Shown in pieces: positions 35,768-44,834 of a stretch of DNA of 64,000 nt. The notes under the pieces were generated by a model. The model worked only from the letters and a program-made list of their open reading frames with translations, was not told the origin of the DNA and made no database searches. Numbering within the stretch: the stretch's first letter is position 1; each line of letters begins with the position of its first letter. Origin of the DNA: Sporolactobacillus putidus (GTDB lineage: Bacteria; Bacillota; Bacilli; Bacillales; Sporolactobacillaceae); contig NZ_BMOK01000014.1 of assembly GCF_014647035.1 (NCBI RefSeq), positions 18,535 to 82,534 on the forward strand. The letters are read 5' to 3'. Position numbers and translations under genes: made by a program.

Positions 35768-36185
35768 CCTATTCCTTATAAAAACAGTTGTCGAATCCCT
35801 TTTATTTGTGCGGATTACGGTGCATAAATTAGAGCGCTTTCTAAATTAGTCAATTTACGAAACACGGATCATGTAAAAAATGCGTCTTTTACGTTTTATT
35901 TTATAAAATCAATACATTCATTTCAACAAATAACGATTATGGTCTTGTTTGGATAAGCTCACACCCAAAATGAATCATAACTGAAGTAGTGAAACAAAGA
36001 CCGGAACCTTTGAAGAATCATTGCTATTATCATTCCGATTAAGGTTAATGATTTTTTTCCCTTGAAATGTTACGATTAAACGGTGGATTTTTGAAATGAG
36101 ACGAATAAGGTTCGATCTTTTTGCAAGCATTAACACTACTTATCTGATAAAATCCGAGAGCAAACAGCCATGAGCGAGGTGCGTT
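35768..36185. other. Intergenic region between dynA and hisC
   Basis: 418 AT-rich bp between divergent genes. No T-box, riboswitch or terminator was recognised. GAGCGAGGTG before 36186 is the hisC ribosome binding site. Confidence 0.5.
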
Positions 36186-37247
36186 ATGAGTAAATATTGG
36201 AATGAACGGATACATAGACTGGAACCCTACGTTCCGGGCGAGCAGCCCAAGGATAAACGTTATATAAAATTGAATACAAATGAAAATCCGTATCCCCCGT
36301 CCCCAAAAGTATTGGCGGCGATAAAAGAGGCGGTCAATGACCGGTTGCGTCTGTATCCGGATCCCAACTCGGATGATTTAAGAGCAGCGCTGGCGGCACG
36401 TTTTGGATTATCGAGTGAAAATATTTTTATCGGCAATGGATCGGATGAAGTGCTCGCTTTTAGTTTTATGACCTTCTTCTCGCCTGATCGTCCGGTTATG
36501 TTCGCCGATATTACCTACAGCTTTTATAAAGTGTATGCCAATCTTTGTTCGCTGCAGCCCAACGTGATTCCGCTGGACGAGGAGTTTAAACTGCCCGTCA
36601 AGGCGTTCTGTGAATCAAGCGGCGGGGTGGTTATTCCGAATCCGAATGCTCCGACCGGACAAGGGATTTCTATTGAATCGATCCAAAAAATATTAGAAGC
36701 GGATCCTGACCGCGTGGTAATCATTGATGAAGCTTACGTTAATTTTGGCGGAGAATCCGTCATTCCTCTGACCAAAGAATATCCCAATTTATTGGTCGTT
36801 CAGACGCTTTCCAAGTTTGGCGCCCTTGCCGGCATACGCGTCGGTTTTGCCTTTGGCGATCCTGAACTGATTCAAGGCCTCAATCGGCTGAAAAATTCGA
36901 TTAATTCCTATACGATTGACTGCCTGGCTTTGGCAGGAGCCAAAGCGGCCATAGAAGATGATGAGTATTACAGGCAAATGGCGGAGCGTGTGATCCGTAC
37001 CAGGGAGAACACCGTGAACAGTCTGGCCAAAATCGGTTTCACGATTATTCCTTCTGAAGCCAACTTTATCTTCATCACCCATCCCCAATATGATGCGGAG
37101 TCTATATTCCATCAACTGAGAGATAAAGGAATCCTCGTGCGCTATTTTCATCAGCCACGGATCTCGAATTATTTACGCGTCAGCATAGGTTCCGATGAAG
37201 AAATGAACGCATTCATTGTAGCGATGAAGGATCTTGTAAAAGCTTAA
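36186..37247 (+). CDS. hisC: Histidinol-phosphate aminotransferase
   Basis: 353 residues, PLP-dependent fold type I. LNTNENPYPPSPKV near 29, GNGSDEVL near 93, NPNAPTG near 155, and DEAYVNF follow the HisC pattern. The Schiff-base Lys210 lies in TLSKFGALAGIRVGF. It transfers an amino group to imidazole-acetol phosphate in histidine biosynthesis and may also serve aromatic amino acids, as in Bacillus. It stands alone rather than in a his operon, which is common for HisC paralogues, so another aminotransferase role is possible. Confidence 0.9.
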   Translation: MSKYWNERIHRLEPYVPGEQPKDKRYIKLNTNENPYPPSPKVLAAIKEAVNDRLRLYPDPNSDDLRAALAARFGLSSENIFIGNGSDEVLAFSFMTFFSPDRPVMFADITYSFYKVYANLCSLQPNVIPLDEEFKLPVKAFCESSGGVVIPNPNAPTGQGISIESIQKILEADPDRVVIIDEAYVNFGGESVIPLTKEYPNLLVVQTLSKFGALAGIRVGFAFGDPELIQGLNRLKNSINSYTIDCLALAGAKAAIEDDEYYRQMAERVIRTRENTVNSLAKIGFTIIPSEANFIFITHPQYDAESIFHQLRDKGILVRYFHQPRISNYLRVSIGSDEEMNAFIVAMKDLVKA

Positions 37248-37381
37248 GTTTCTATCAATGTTGAGCGCGTTTAGAGATCAAAACGTTAAGTTTAAAAAAT
37301 GGAAGGGCAATTTGAATTTTTCTCTTAACACGGATGGATCTATTCGGATTGTGCGCCTAAAATCGAAAGCAGGTCAAAAAG

Positions 37382-37858
37382 ATGAATAGTTCAGCAGCTC
37401 AGCTGTGGGAAGACTACCGAAAAATTAATCCGGATATACCGGAGAGTTGTGAAGCCTGGGCGTTTGGTTATTCTAAGGAAACGGCTAATCACCTTGCCGG
37501 ATTGGTTTTGAATGGGACAAAGACAGCGACGGCCTCAAATTACACATTATACCAATTAGAGAATGATCCCTTGCCGTTCGCCGGCCTTTACAACATCATT
37601 TTGGATGGAGAAGAAAAGGCTGTGGCTATTGTCAAAACAACAAATGTAGAAGTTGTTCCTTTTGATGAAGTGACCGAAGAGCATGCCCATCGCGAAGGTG
37701 AAGGAGACCGTACTTTAAAGTATTGGCGCGAGGTTCATAAAGCCTTCTTCAAAAAAGAATTGGAAAGAGTCAATCAAGAATTTACCGATAAAATCCCAGT
37801 AGTTTGTGAGAATTTTCGAGTTGTTTATAAACGCGAAAACTGCGAACAGACGAAATGA
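37382..37858 (+). CDS. ASCH-domain protein
   Basis: 158 residues. AWAFGYSKETANHLAGLVLNGTKTATAS and the later LPFAGLYNIILDG, VEVVPFDEVTEEHA and GEGDRTLKYWREVH segments are those of the ASCH (YhfF-like) family, a PUA-like fold thought to bind RNA or nucleotides, some with amidohydrolase activity on modified nucleosides. The residues following GTKTAT include the family's conserved basic and acidic positions. It is soluble, a single gene, 134 bp after hisC. The substrate is unknown. Confidence 0.82.
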   Translation: MNSSAAQLWEDYRKINPDIPESCEAWAFGYSKETANHLAGLVLNGTKTATASNYTLYQLENDPLPFAGLYNIILDGEEKAVAIVKTTNVEVVPFDEVTEEHAHREGEGDRTLKYWREVHKAFFKKELERVNQEFTDKIPVVCENFRVVYKRENCEQTK

Positions 37859-37912
37859 TAAAATGTTCGAGTGACGATACGGTTAGTATAAATGGTGCCG
37901 GCCTATAAAGGT

Positions 37913-38632
37913 TATATCGGCTTTCGCAAAACTATATCGCCGCTCAGCGGAAAATATCGCTATTCACGAGAATATATCGCTGCTCAGCGGAAAATATCGC
38001 CGCCCGCGAAACTATATCGCCGCTCAGCGGGAAATATCGCCGCCCGCGAAACTATATCGCTGTTCAGCGGGAAATATCGCCGCCCGCGAAACTATATCGC
38101 TGTTCAGCGGAAAATATCGCCGCCCGCGAAACTATATCGCCGCTCAGCGGGAAATATCGCCGCCCGCGAAACTATATCGCTGTTCAGCGGGAAATATCGC
38201 CGCCCGCGAAACTATATCGCTGTTCATCGAAAAATATCGCCGCCCACGAAACTATATCGCTGTTCATCGAAAAATATCGCCGCCCACGAGAATATATCGC
38301 TGTTCAGCGAAAAATATCGCCGCCCACGAAACTATATCGCTGTTCATCGAAAAATATCGCCGCCCACGAGAATATATCGCTGTTCATCGAAAAATATCGC
38401 CGCTCGTGAGAATATATCGCTGTTCATCGAAAAATATCGCCGCCCACGAAACTATATCGCTGTTCAGCGAAAAATATCGCCGCCCACGAGAATATATCGC
38501 TGTTCAGCGAAAAATATCGCCGCCCACGAGAATATATCGCTGTTCATCGGAAAATATCGCCGCCCGCGAAACTATATCGCTGTTCATCGAAAAATATCGC
38601 CGCTCCTCAGAATATATAACTACTTACAAGAT
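37913..38632 (+). repeat. Large array 1 of the 20/40-bp TATCGC repeat
   Basis: About 36 head-to-tail 20-bp half-units forming ~18 composite 40-bp units. Two half-unit types alternate: TATCGCCGCCCGCGAAACTA and TATCGCTGTTCAGCGGGAAA, with variants such as TGTTCATCGA. Early units contain the palindrome CGCTCAGCG. There are no unique spacers. The DNA is free of stops in all plus-strand frames, producing long spurious ORFs, but there is no ribosome binding site. It lies between the convergent ASCH and nitroreductase genes. Confidence 0.95.
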
Positions 38633-38671
38633 AGAATCCGAACGGGAAGGACCCGCCACTTTTACCTACTT

Positions 38672-39886
38672 TTACCTGTAAAGCGGATGGAAAAATAACC
38701 ACATGCTGGTTACGATAAAATTGGGATATATACTCCGTGTTTTGTATACGATGTGTCCATTAATATGTCCGATAATGAGCGCACCTAATGCAGTCACGAG
38801 CGAATGGCCGGATATAAAAAAGGGTATGGAGAAACAAAGGCTTTGTATCGCGACAGACCAATAGACTGGGAGACCAAATTGTCTCAGCTTGACTTGTAAG
38901 ATATTTCGATAAAAAAGTTCGGTCATGCAGGCTAGAATGATTGACTGGACTGCGTTTCCGATAGTCGGTACCCAAAGGATCGGGGAATTGCCTAAGTACC
39001 AGACGGTCCCGAAAACAATGCCATATAAAAAACTGTATTTGGTAAAATAAATCCATGCTTCCTTTTGGTTTTTTCTTGTTGCCGCGGCATCGGGAAGTCT
39101 TGAAGGATCAATCGTTAAAATCGTCACCCAGGCTAAAATTGTGTAAATGGATAGGATCTCGTGAACGGATACCGGAAACCATTGACCAAACGTGTAGATG
39201 ACGAGTAAACCTGCGATATCTGCATACAGTCGGACATTCTGAACCTTTTTTCTCATATCGGGTGGTAATAGGAAAGGAGGGGCATATTCGTTATTCGATT
39301 CATGGCTGATTTTTTCATCCCATTTTTCCCAAAAGAAAATTTGAGTTGCCTTGTATCTTCTGTTTTGTTGTGTCAGCGTTCGTTTCAGATTTTGGACGGT
39401 TGATCGGGTAAAGGACTTAGCAGGGAAACCGACCGCGGTGATGACTACCACTCGATAAGGTTCCGGTATGGCCAATTGCTGTTTCACCTGCCGTTCATCC
39501 CACCCGATCATCTGCCTGCATGACAGCCCCATGAGTTGTGCCTGATAGACAAGGCTCATCATCGCGAGGCCGCAATCGTACAAATAATAGTCTTTGCCGT
39601 CCTTGCGATCATCATCTTCCGGATTCGCTGTCTGAACGATTAATCCGGCAGCGGGCAAAACCCATTGGTTTGCGCGATGAAGACATTGAGCGAGCGCTCG
39701 GATATTTTTCTCGTCTTTAATGAGAATATACCGTGCAGGCTGATGATTCCAGGACGATGGCGCTGAGCGCGCCGCTTCAATGAGCAGGCCCCATTCTTTA
39801 TCTGAACATTTCCTCTCACTCCAATAGGTGACGCTTTTCCTCTGCAAGATTTCCGGTGCCAGCTCATCTTCAACATCTTTTTTCAT
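38672..39886 (-). CDS. Nitroreductase fused to a CPBP-like membrane protease domain
   Basis: 404 residues. About 5-190 form a nitroreductase-family FMN domain (RKSVTYWSER, ARSAPSSWNHQPARY, YDCGLAMMSLVYQAQ, CRQMIGWD). About 215-404 contain several membrane helices with CPBP/Abi-type motifs: TELFYRNIL near 320 and FSIPFFISGH near 355. The CPBP EExxxR is TExxxR here, so the first glutamate is missing. The ATG at 39886 follows GGAAGGG and is preferred over 39904. It is divergent from a two-component system 110 bp away, suggesting control by it. An FMN enzyme tethered to a membrane protease fold is unusual. Confidence 0.78.
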   Translation of the reverse strand: MKKDVEDELAPEILQRKSVTYWSERKCSDKEWGLLIEAARSAPSSWNHQPARYILIKDEKNIRALAQCLHRANQWVLPAAGLIVQTANPEDDDRKDGKDYYLYDCGLAMMSLVYQAQLMGLSCRQMIGWDERQVKQQLAIPEPYRVVVITAVGFPAKSFTRSTVQNLKRTLTQQNRRYKATQIFFWEKWDEKISHESNNEYAPPFLLPPDMRKKVQNVRLYADIAGLLVIYTFGQWFPVSVHEILSIYTILAWVTILTIDPSRLPDAAATRKNQKEAWIYFTKYSFLYGIVFGTVWYLGNSPILWVPTIGNAVQSIILACMTELFYRNILQVKLRQFGLPVYWSVAIQSLCFSIPFFISGHSLVTALGALIIGHINGHIVYKTRSIYPNFIVTSMWLFFHPLYR

Positions 39887-39996
39887 GTCCAAAATCCCTT
39901 CCATAATACTTTTTTTGCTGAATTTAATTTATAATGGAATGAAGTCATTTTTCTATTAACTATAGTCATGATAAGGTCACATGATGAGGTGGCGGC

Positions 39997-41100
39997 ATGA
40001 ATGCACTGTTTATCGCATTACGCTTTGTCGGCTATTTATTTTTGTTTGGGCTCGCTTACTATCATTCACATGATTTTCACTGGTTTGGCTGGTTCGTTTC
40101 TTTCGCTGCAATCAGTTGGGGAACATGGGATGCCTGGAAAAAGCCGAACGAAGAACGTAGGAAGATGCGCTACGGCATTTTGCTGGAATGTTTCCTGATC
40201 AGCTGTTGGACGGCAACGATACATAATGGCATATTACTGTTTGCGTTCCTCTCACCACTTGCGAGAGCCTCTATCCATCTTCGGCTGACGGACAGAGGAT
40301 TCGTTTTTCTTTACGCCTGTCTCGTAGCAACTGCCAGCTGGATTTGGATGCCCGGGACGGAAATTATTGTGCCACTCAGCACGTTTGTTTTTGTTGTCGC
40401 TTATAGTTCAGTTATAGGCAGTTTAATGAATGAACGGGCCAGATCCAGGCAGTTGATGGCCCTCTCCGACTTTGAGAAAGAGCAGAGAGTGCGCGATCAT
40501 GAGCGTGTTCGGCTCAGTCGCCGGCTGCATGATACAATGGGACAATACTGGGTGTCTGTTATCCGGATGATGGATGCGGCGGAGGCTGTGGATGGTGCGG
40601 GCAAAATGGACTGTATCCGGCAGGCGAGGCAGGCCGCTGAACAAGGTTTGCAAGAAATGAGGAAAATCGTCAGGAACGGGAATGATGGGACACACACACC
40701 GGAACAATGGTTTGCATTTGCTTTATCGTCAGTCAAACGATTAAAAAAAATAGCGAATCTCAGCATTGAATGTAATTATAATGGAATCAACTGGAGTAAA
40801 TTTCGTCATCCACATGAAGCCGGCGAGTTGGTGGCCCGTACCATTCTCGAATCGATCTCGAACGCGATCAGGCATGGGCGCGCTACGAAAATTTCAGTTT
40901 CTATTCTTGATAAGGATCAAGAATTTACCATGTCAATCAAAGATAATGGCTCGGGATTTCGACTCACAAAAAGCAATCCTATCACCCAAGGAATCGGCCT
41001 GAAATCGCTTACGGAATTTGCCGAAACTGTGGGAGGGAAAATCAGTATAGACAGCGGAAGTAAGAAGGGCACTCAGATTCAGTTGATCATTTTTCACTGA
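39997..41100 (+). CDS. Sensor histidine kinase (NarL/DesK type)
   Basis: 367 residues. About five transmembrane helices (residues ~5-150) without a large extracellular domain. HisKA_3 follows with the phosphorylatable histidine near 178 (SRRLHDTMGQ). The ATPase domain has ESISNAIRHG near 288 and DNGSGF near 315. Intramembrane-sensing kinases of this shape respond to envelope stress or lipids. The response-regulator gene starts 13 bp later. The divergent nitroreductase-CPBP gene is a likely target. The N-terminus is GTGGCGGC-ATG with a GAGGTGG ribosome binding site. Confidence 0.9.
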   Translation: MNALFIALRFVGYLFLFGLAYYHSHDFHWFGWFVSFAAISWGTWDAWKKPNEERRKMRYGILLECFLISCWTATIHNGILLFAFLSPLARASIHLRLTDRGFVFLYACLVATASWIWMPGTEIIVPLSTFVFVVAYSSVIGSLMNERARSRQLMALSDFEKEQRVRDHERVRLSRRLHDTMGQYWVSVIRMMDAAEAVDGAGKMDCIRQARQAAEQGLQEMRKIVRNGNDGTHTPEQWFAFALSSVKRLKKIANLSIECNYNGINWSKFRHPHEAGELVARTILESISNAIRHGRATKISVSILDKDQEFTMSIKDNGSGFRLTKSNPITQGIGLKSLTEFAETVGGKISIDSGSKKGTQIQLIIFH

Positions 41101-41113
41101 CAGGAGGGAGTCT

Positions 41114-41782
41114 ATGATACGAATCGGCATTGCAGAAGATCAGGCTCTAATTCGTGAAAGCCTGTCGGTTGTTCTCAATCTACAGCAAGATTTCGATGTG
41201 ATCTGGACAGCCGAGACCGGAATCCAGGCCGTAAACGCATCAAAAAAGTGTCCTACGAATATTGTTTTAATGGATCTCCGGATGCCGGAATGCGACGGTG
41301 TGACAGCGACCCGTCACATTAAGTGTCTATCACCGCAGACGAAAGTGATTATCCTGACTATATTTGATCACGACGAATGGATCATCGACAGTATCAAGGC
41401 AGGTGCCACGGTCTGTTTTCTAAAAGACATCCCTCCTAAACAATTAATGGACGCCATACGTGAAGTAGACGCGGATACTTTTTACCCGGAAAAGTGGAGT
41501 CATGAATGGAGAAAATACGCGCCGGAGATTCAATTTCACGCAAAAATAGGCAGATTTTCAGGCTCTGTGCCCACCTCGATCATGATTGGAAATGAGGTCT
41601 TAACACCAAGAGAGCTGGAAATATTAAAGAGGATTGGTCAAGGCCTGTCCAACGCCGACATTGCAAGAGCTTTGTTTTTAAGTGAAGGAACGGTAAAAAA
41701 TTATGTCTCTAATTTATACAGCAAAATCGGCGTGAAAAACAGATCCGAAGCATTTCGGTTCATAAAGGAGAAAGGACTTTAA
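41114..41782 (+). CDS. NarL/LuxR-type response regulator
   Basis: 222 residues. The receiver has the acidic pair near ED8-9, Asp54 (VLMDLRMP) and Lys near 104 (CFLKD). The output domain has LTPRELEILKRIGQGLSNADIARAL and GTVKNYVSNLYSKIGVKNR, a LuxR helix-turn-helix. It pairs with the adjacent kinase. AGGAGGGAG precedes the start. Its stop overlaps the 3' end of the minus-strand MerR fragment by 4 nt. Confidence 0.92.
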   Translation: MIRIGIAEDQALIRESLSVVLNLQQDFDVIWTAETGIQAVNASKKCPTNIVLMDLRMPECDGVTATRHIKCLSPQTKVIILTIFDHDEWIIDSIKAGATVCFLKDIPPKQLMDAIREVDADTFYPEKWSHEWRKYAPEIQFHAKIGRFSGSVPTSIMIGNEVLTPRELEILKRIGQGLSNADIARALFLSEGTVKNYVSNLYSKIGVKNRSEAFRFIKEKGL

Positions 41783-42000
41783 AGACCGGAAGAAAGATCG
41801 AAGGGGTTCATACGCTTTACCTTAGGCATTTGCATTCTTTTCAGTCTAACAACAAATTCCAGCCATTTTACGTCATTTTCAGTAAATTCTCGCTGGCCAT
41901 TTCCGTCCCTTTTGATATTCTGTATAATGCCTATTTTCTCGTAGTAGCGTAAAGTATAACTGCTGATGTTTAGTCTTTTGGATAGGGCAGCTATTCTCAC
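41779..42000 (-). pseudogene. MerR-family regulator, truncated
   Basis: 73 residues with a good MerR winged helix (MRIAALSKRLNISSYTLRYYEKIGI, WLEFVVRLKRMQMP), then KVKRMNPFDLSSGL and a stop. The long dimerisation helix and effector region of the ~130-residue family are missing. The GTG start follows AGAGAGGTGAA. It probably lost its 3' part when the response-regulator DNA was joined here. Confidence 0.75.
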
Positions 42001-42310
42001 GGAATTTCACCTCTCTTATACAATACGACTTAGAGCGCGCTCTAAGTCAATAGATAAAAGCTAAATAAAATTTAAATTGAGCAGTATTAATGTGCCTTTG
42101 ATCAACACAAATAAAGTTGTTTCCCCTGAACGGTATGAAGCATCATTGCTCGGTTAAGAAATGCAATTAAGTTGGTCACTTAACACTCAATTCGGTTATT
42201 ATTAAAAATTATCTAACTCAAATGTTCCTTACCGATGACCTGTTTCGGTCTCAGTAAAGACTTGTCTTGCTGAGTGCGCATCATTCGACTAAACTAATTA
42301 CTTATTCTAA
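42001..42310. other. Intergenic region
   Basis: 310 AT-rich bp with no supported gene between the MerR fragment promoter and the convergently placed NTF2-like gene end. GAGCGCGCTC at 42033-42042 is a short perfect palindrome near the MerR promoter and may be an operator. Confidence 0.45.
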
Positions 42311-42661
42311 TTATCCATTAATGACGACTTTCAAATGAGAAATAAGACCGTCTTTGTTTAGTTTGGCGTAATCAGTTCCTTCTAAGCTAACCACATGACC
42401 ATCTTTTCTTAATCCGGCAACTGCCCACGTCGTCTTATAGCTGCCTTCTTGCTCCTTTGTAATCCAGACATGCCTTAGCTTGATATTTTTTTCAAAGAAC
42501 CGATGAAAGAAATTAGTGATCTCTTGCCGTCCAGTAAATGAAGGACCATTTGCTGGTTCAATAGTTCCATTAGGATCAAATAGAGCAATTAAGTTGTTGA
42601 AATCATCACGGTTACTTCCGGCAGTATCCGATAATTTGAAGTAGGTATCAATAGCATTCAT
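42311..42661 (-). CDS. SnoaL/NTF2-like protein
   Basis: 116 residues of the NTF2-like alpha+beta barrel: AIDTYFKLSDTAG, NLIALFDPNGTIEPANG, GRQEITNFFHRFFEKN and KTTWAVAGLRKDGHVVSLEGTDYAKL. The fold serves small-molecule binding or isomerase/dehydratase reactions. Two ATGs are adjacent (42664 and 42661); the second has better spacing from GGATGG. It is divergent from an ArsR-type regulator with which it probably shares an operator. Confidence 0.8.
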   Translation of the reverse strand: MNAIDTYFKLSDTAGSNRDDFNNLIALFDPNGTIEPANGPSFTGRQEITNFFHRFFEKNIKLRHVWITKEQEGSYKTTWAVAGLRKDGHVVSLEGTDYAKLNKDGLISHLKVVING

Positions 42662-42681
42662 CATGAACCATCCTTTAAATA

Positions 42682-42699
42682 GTTTATTAATTATTAAAC
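42682..42699. promoter_or_regulatory. AT-rich palindrome between NTF2-like and ArsR genes
   Basis: GTTTATTAATTATTAAAC matches its reverse complement at 16 of 18 positions. It lies 20 bp before the NTF2-like start and fits an ArsR-family operator. Confidence 0.5.
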
Positions 42700-42761
42700 A
42701 ATTGAATTATAGGACTGAATTGTGTAGAATGCAAATATCAAGTGATACAGGAGAAAATGCG

Positions 42762-43061
42762 ATGCGTGAGTTCTTTCACCCCGACCTAAACGACATTAAA
42801 GTTGAACAAGTTTTATATGCCCTTAGTGATCCTACACGCTTAGCGATTGTTAAGCGGCTTTATGAATCAGGAGAACAAAGCTGTGCCAGATTTGAGGATT
42901 TAGGAAAAAAGAGTAATTTGTCTCATCACTACCGTACGTTAAGAGAGTGCGGACTTATTTATATAAGACGTGACGGCCGTCATAGCTATATGACTCTTCG
43001 CCAAGAGGAAATGAACCAACGTTTTCCAGGATTCTTAGAGAGCGTTGTCAAAGCACAGTAG
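42762..43061 (+). CDS. ArsR/HxlR-like winged-helix regulator
   Basis: 99 residues. VLYALSDPTRLAIVKRLYESGEQSC, LGKKSNLSHHYRTLRECGLIYIRRDGRHSYMTLR is an ArsR-type HTH. The metal-binding ELCVCD motif is absent, so it likely senses something else. The ATG at 42762 follows AGGAGAAAA; the longer frame from 42663 overlaps the divergent gene. It is probably the repressor of the adjacent NTF2-like gene. Confidence 0.85.
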   Translation: MREFFHPDLNDIKVEQVLYALSDPTRLAIVKRLYESGEQSCARFEDLGKKSNLSHHYRTLRECGLIYIRRDGRHSYMTLRQEEMNQRFPGFLESVVKAQ

Positions 43062-43153
43062 TTAATTGACTCAGCTCGTTCATTGTTACGTTAAGCAGAC
43101 ACAGCACATGAATGCTTTAATCAAGGAATCCATGGAATGAAGGGGGAAGGATT

Positions 43154-43597
43154 ATGGCTGCTATCTTGCCGATGACAATTGAGGATTTAGAAGAATGCAC
43201 CCGGTTATATATTAGTGTTTTTAAAAGCGAGCCGTGGAATGAAGAATGGACGTATGATGCGGGACATCAAAGACTGTCAGACGTCATGCACACACCACGT
43301 TTTTTAGGGTTCACCATAAAGGATGATTACGAAATAATCGGGTTTATTGCCGGCTACAGTAAGGTTAATTTTCAAGGCTTCACCTTTTATTTAGCCGAGT
43401 TTTGTGTGAATAATAAAATACAAGGTAATGGCTATGGCTCGAAATTACTTAGCTTCTTAGAACAGGAATTACGAAAACGAAAGGTTAACTCATTATTTTT
43501 AATTACTGAAAAGAAAGGATTTGCAAGCAAATTCTATAGTGAAAAAGGCTATTCTGTCAACGAGAATAGGATGGTCATGAAAAAGATCATATTGTGA
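43154..43597 (+). CDS. GNAT-family N-acetyltransferase
   Basis: 147 residues. LYISVFKSEPWNEEW near 19-33, YLAEFCVNNKIQGNGYGSKLLSFLEQEL near 78-105 (acetyl-CoA loop Q/R-x-x-G-x-G/A) and FYSEKGY near the end are GNAT motifs. The first part resembles aminoglycoside 6'-type acetyltransferases, but a drug substrate cannot be claimed. AAGGGGGAAGG precedes the ATG. It has no operon partner. Confidence 0.85.
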   Translation: MAAILPMTIEDLEECTRLYISVFKSEPWNEEWTYDAGHQRLSDVMHTPRFLGFTIKDDYEIIGFIAGYSKVNFQGFTFYLAEFCVNNKIQGNGYGSKLLSFLEQELRKRKVNSLFLITEKKGFASKFYSEKGYSVNENRMVMKKIIL

Positions 43598-43650
43598 CCT
43601 ATAGCACGTATTTTAGGTCACAACGCAACTTCATCATCCATTCAATATTA

Positions 43651-43743
43651 AAGCCAAGCTTTCAATGGTCGATGTATTTCCGAGATAACACCCTCGTTTT
43701 CAAGCTTTTTAACACGTTGGGTCACATAAAGATTCCCATACGG
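43651..43743 (-). pseudogene. Lrp/AsnC-like regulator fragment
   Basis: The minus strand reads NLYVTQRVKKLENEGVISEIHRPLKAWL, resembling the recognition helix and linker of Lrp-type regulators. It has no start and no effector domain. The fragment is short and the call tentative. Confidence 0.35.
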
Positions 43744-43794
43744 TGAAGCTTTAGACCCGTCCCCGGGAAACAGCTTTACATTCGGCTGCTTTCC

Positions 43795-44622
43795 TTATTC
43801 CGTGTGCCTTTTCCAAAACGACTCCGGAATCATTTTTTTCCCAAAGAACTTCTCCATCTCCGGCAGGATCCAATGGTCCAGCTGGTTTTGTTCCCCTTTT
43901 TCCACAAGCCGATTGACCAGAACATCGTGCCAGATATAATCTTCAAGCAGAAAAATATGAACCGAATCATCCGTGTAAAACGCATTTTCATCTTTTTCGG
44001 CGGCGTGACCATATAAAAGCTTCTTGCTGTCGGCGGAAAGAATAAACCACTTATTTGATGCAAGGCTCGACATATAGTCATTTTTCCTGTGAACAATGAG
44101 GCCCGATATTGGATCATCGATTTCAAACGCAATTCCTCGAATACGGCAGTCGCTTTTTGCCTTTTCTTCTAGAATGGGAAGCAACTGATGATACATAGGA
44201 TTCCAGATAGAAAGTAATATTTGTTGTTCTGCTTGGCTAATCAACGTTTTGCAGTAGGAAAGGATACTGCCGGATCCCCTGACTGTAGAGACATAGTTCT
44301 CCGGCTTAGCGCTTTGGGTCTCTAAAGATTTTAATTCTGTTTCCATGGTTTTATAAGAGATACTCCATTTTTGTTTTTGCCGCTCTAAGAAAACTTCTAT
44401 GGGAATCGAGCGATAAATTTTTGTTCCATCATTCATGGCCTCTCTCATCGCTAATCCCTTATCAACAAGAGTATCCAAAGTATCATAAACTCTCGCTCTG
44501 GGGATACCCGAAATTTTGCTGATTTGAAAAGGGGTATTGGAACCGGCACTGACAAGTGCGATAAATGCTTTGGATTCATATTGAGTCAAACCGACGAGTT
44601 GCAATGTTTCCAATAAATTCAT
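43795..44622 (-). CDS. TrmB-family transcriptional regulator
   Basis: 275 residues. The N-terminal winged helix (LVGLTQYESKAFIALVSAGSNTPFQISKISGIPRARVYDTLDTLVDKGLA) and a coiled coil (ETELKSLETQ) precede a phospholipase-D-like effector domain, as in TrmB sugar-responsive regulators. ATG 44622 starts the protein. The divergent YbaK-like gene is broken. A perfect 7-bp palindrome between the two is a candidate operator. Confidence 0.85.
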   Translation of the reverse strand: MNLLETLQLVGLTQYESKAFIALVSAGSNTPFQISKISGIPRARVYDTLDTLVDKGLAMREAMNDGTKIYRSIPIEVFLERQKQKWSISYKTMETELKSLETQSAKPENYVSTVRGSGSILSYCKTLISQAEQQILLSIWNPMYHQLLPILEEKAKSDCRIRGIAFEIDDPISGLIVHRKNDYMSSLASNKWFILSADSKKLLYGHAAEKDENAFYTDDSVHIFLLEDYIWHDVLVNRLVEKGEQNQLDHWILPEMEKFFGKKMIPESFWKRHTE

Positions 44623-44789
44623 TGATCGATTCCTCCAAACATTAAGGTATCCTAAATCATGTTAACAAACGCGCATGGTAAATTGCGAGAGCAATCACTG
44701 AAGGAGTAGAAAAAAATTTCCCTTTGGATAGAAACTTACCTTGTTTCATTGAACCATTTTTAAAACGGTGTTATTCTTTCAATAGTGTA

Positions 44790-44809
44790 GTTACTACTGA
44801 AATAGTAAC
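44790..44809. promoter_or_regulatory. Palindrome before the YbaK-like gene
   Basis: GTTACTA (44790-44796) and TAGTAAC (44803-44809) form a perfect inverted repeat with a 6-nt centre, 25 bp before the YbaK start and downstream of a TTGAAC...TATTCT promoter-like pair. It fits an operator of the divergent TrmB-type regulator. Confidence 0.55.
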
Positions 44810-44834
44810 ACAAAATATTGGAGGGATAAATACC

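Noticed and set aside
37913..38632. CRISPR array
   Set aside because: The units follow one another with no unique spacers, the 20-bp phase is continuous, and no cas genes are present.
37892..38698. 268-residue repetitive protein in array 1
   Set aside because: Same reason as array 2: no start signal, and the composition comes only from the repeat.
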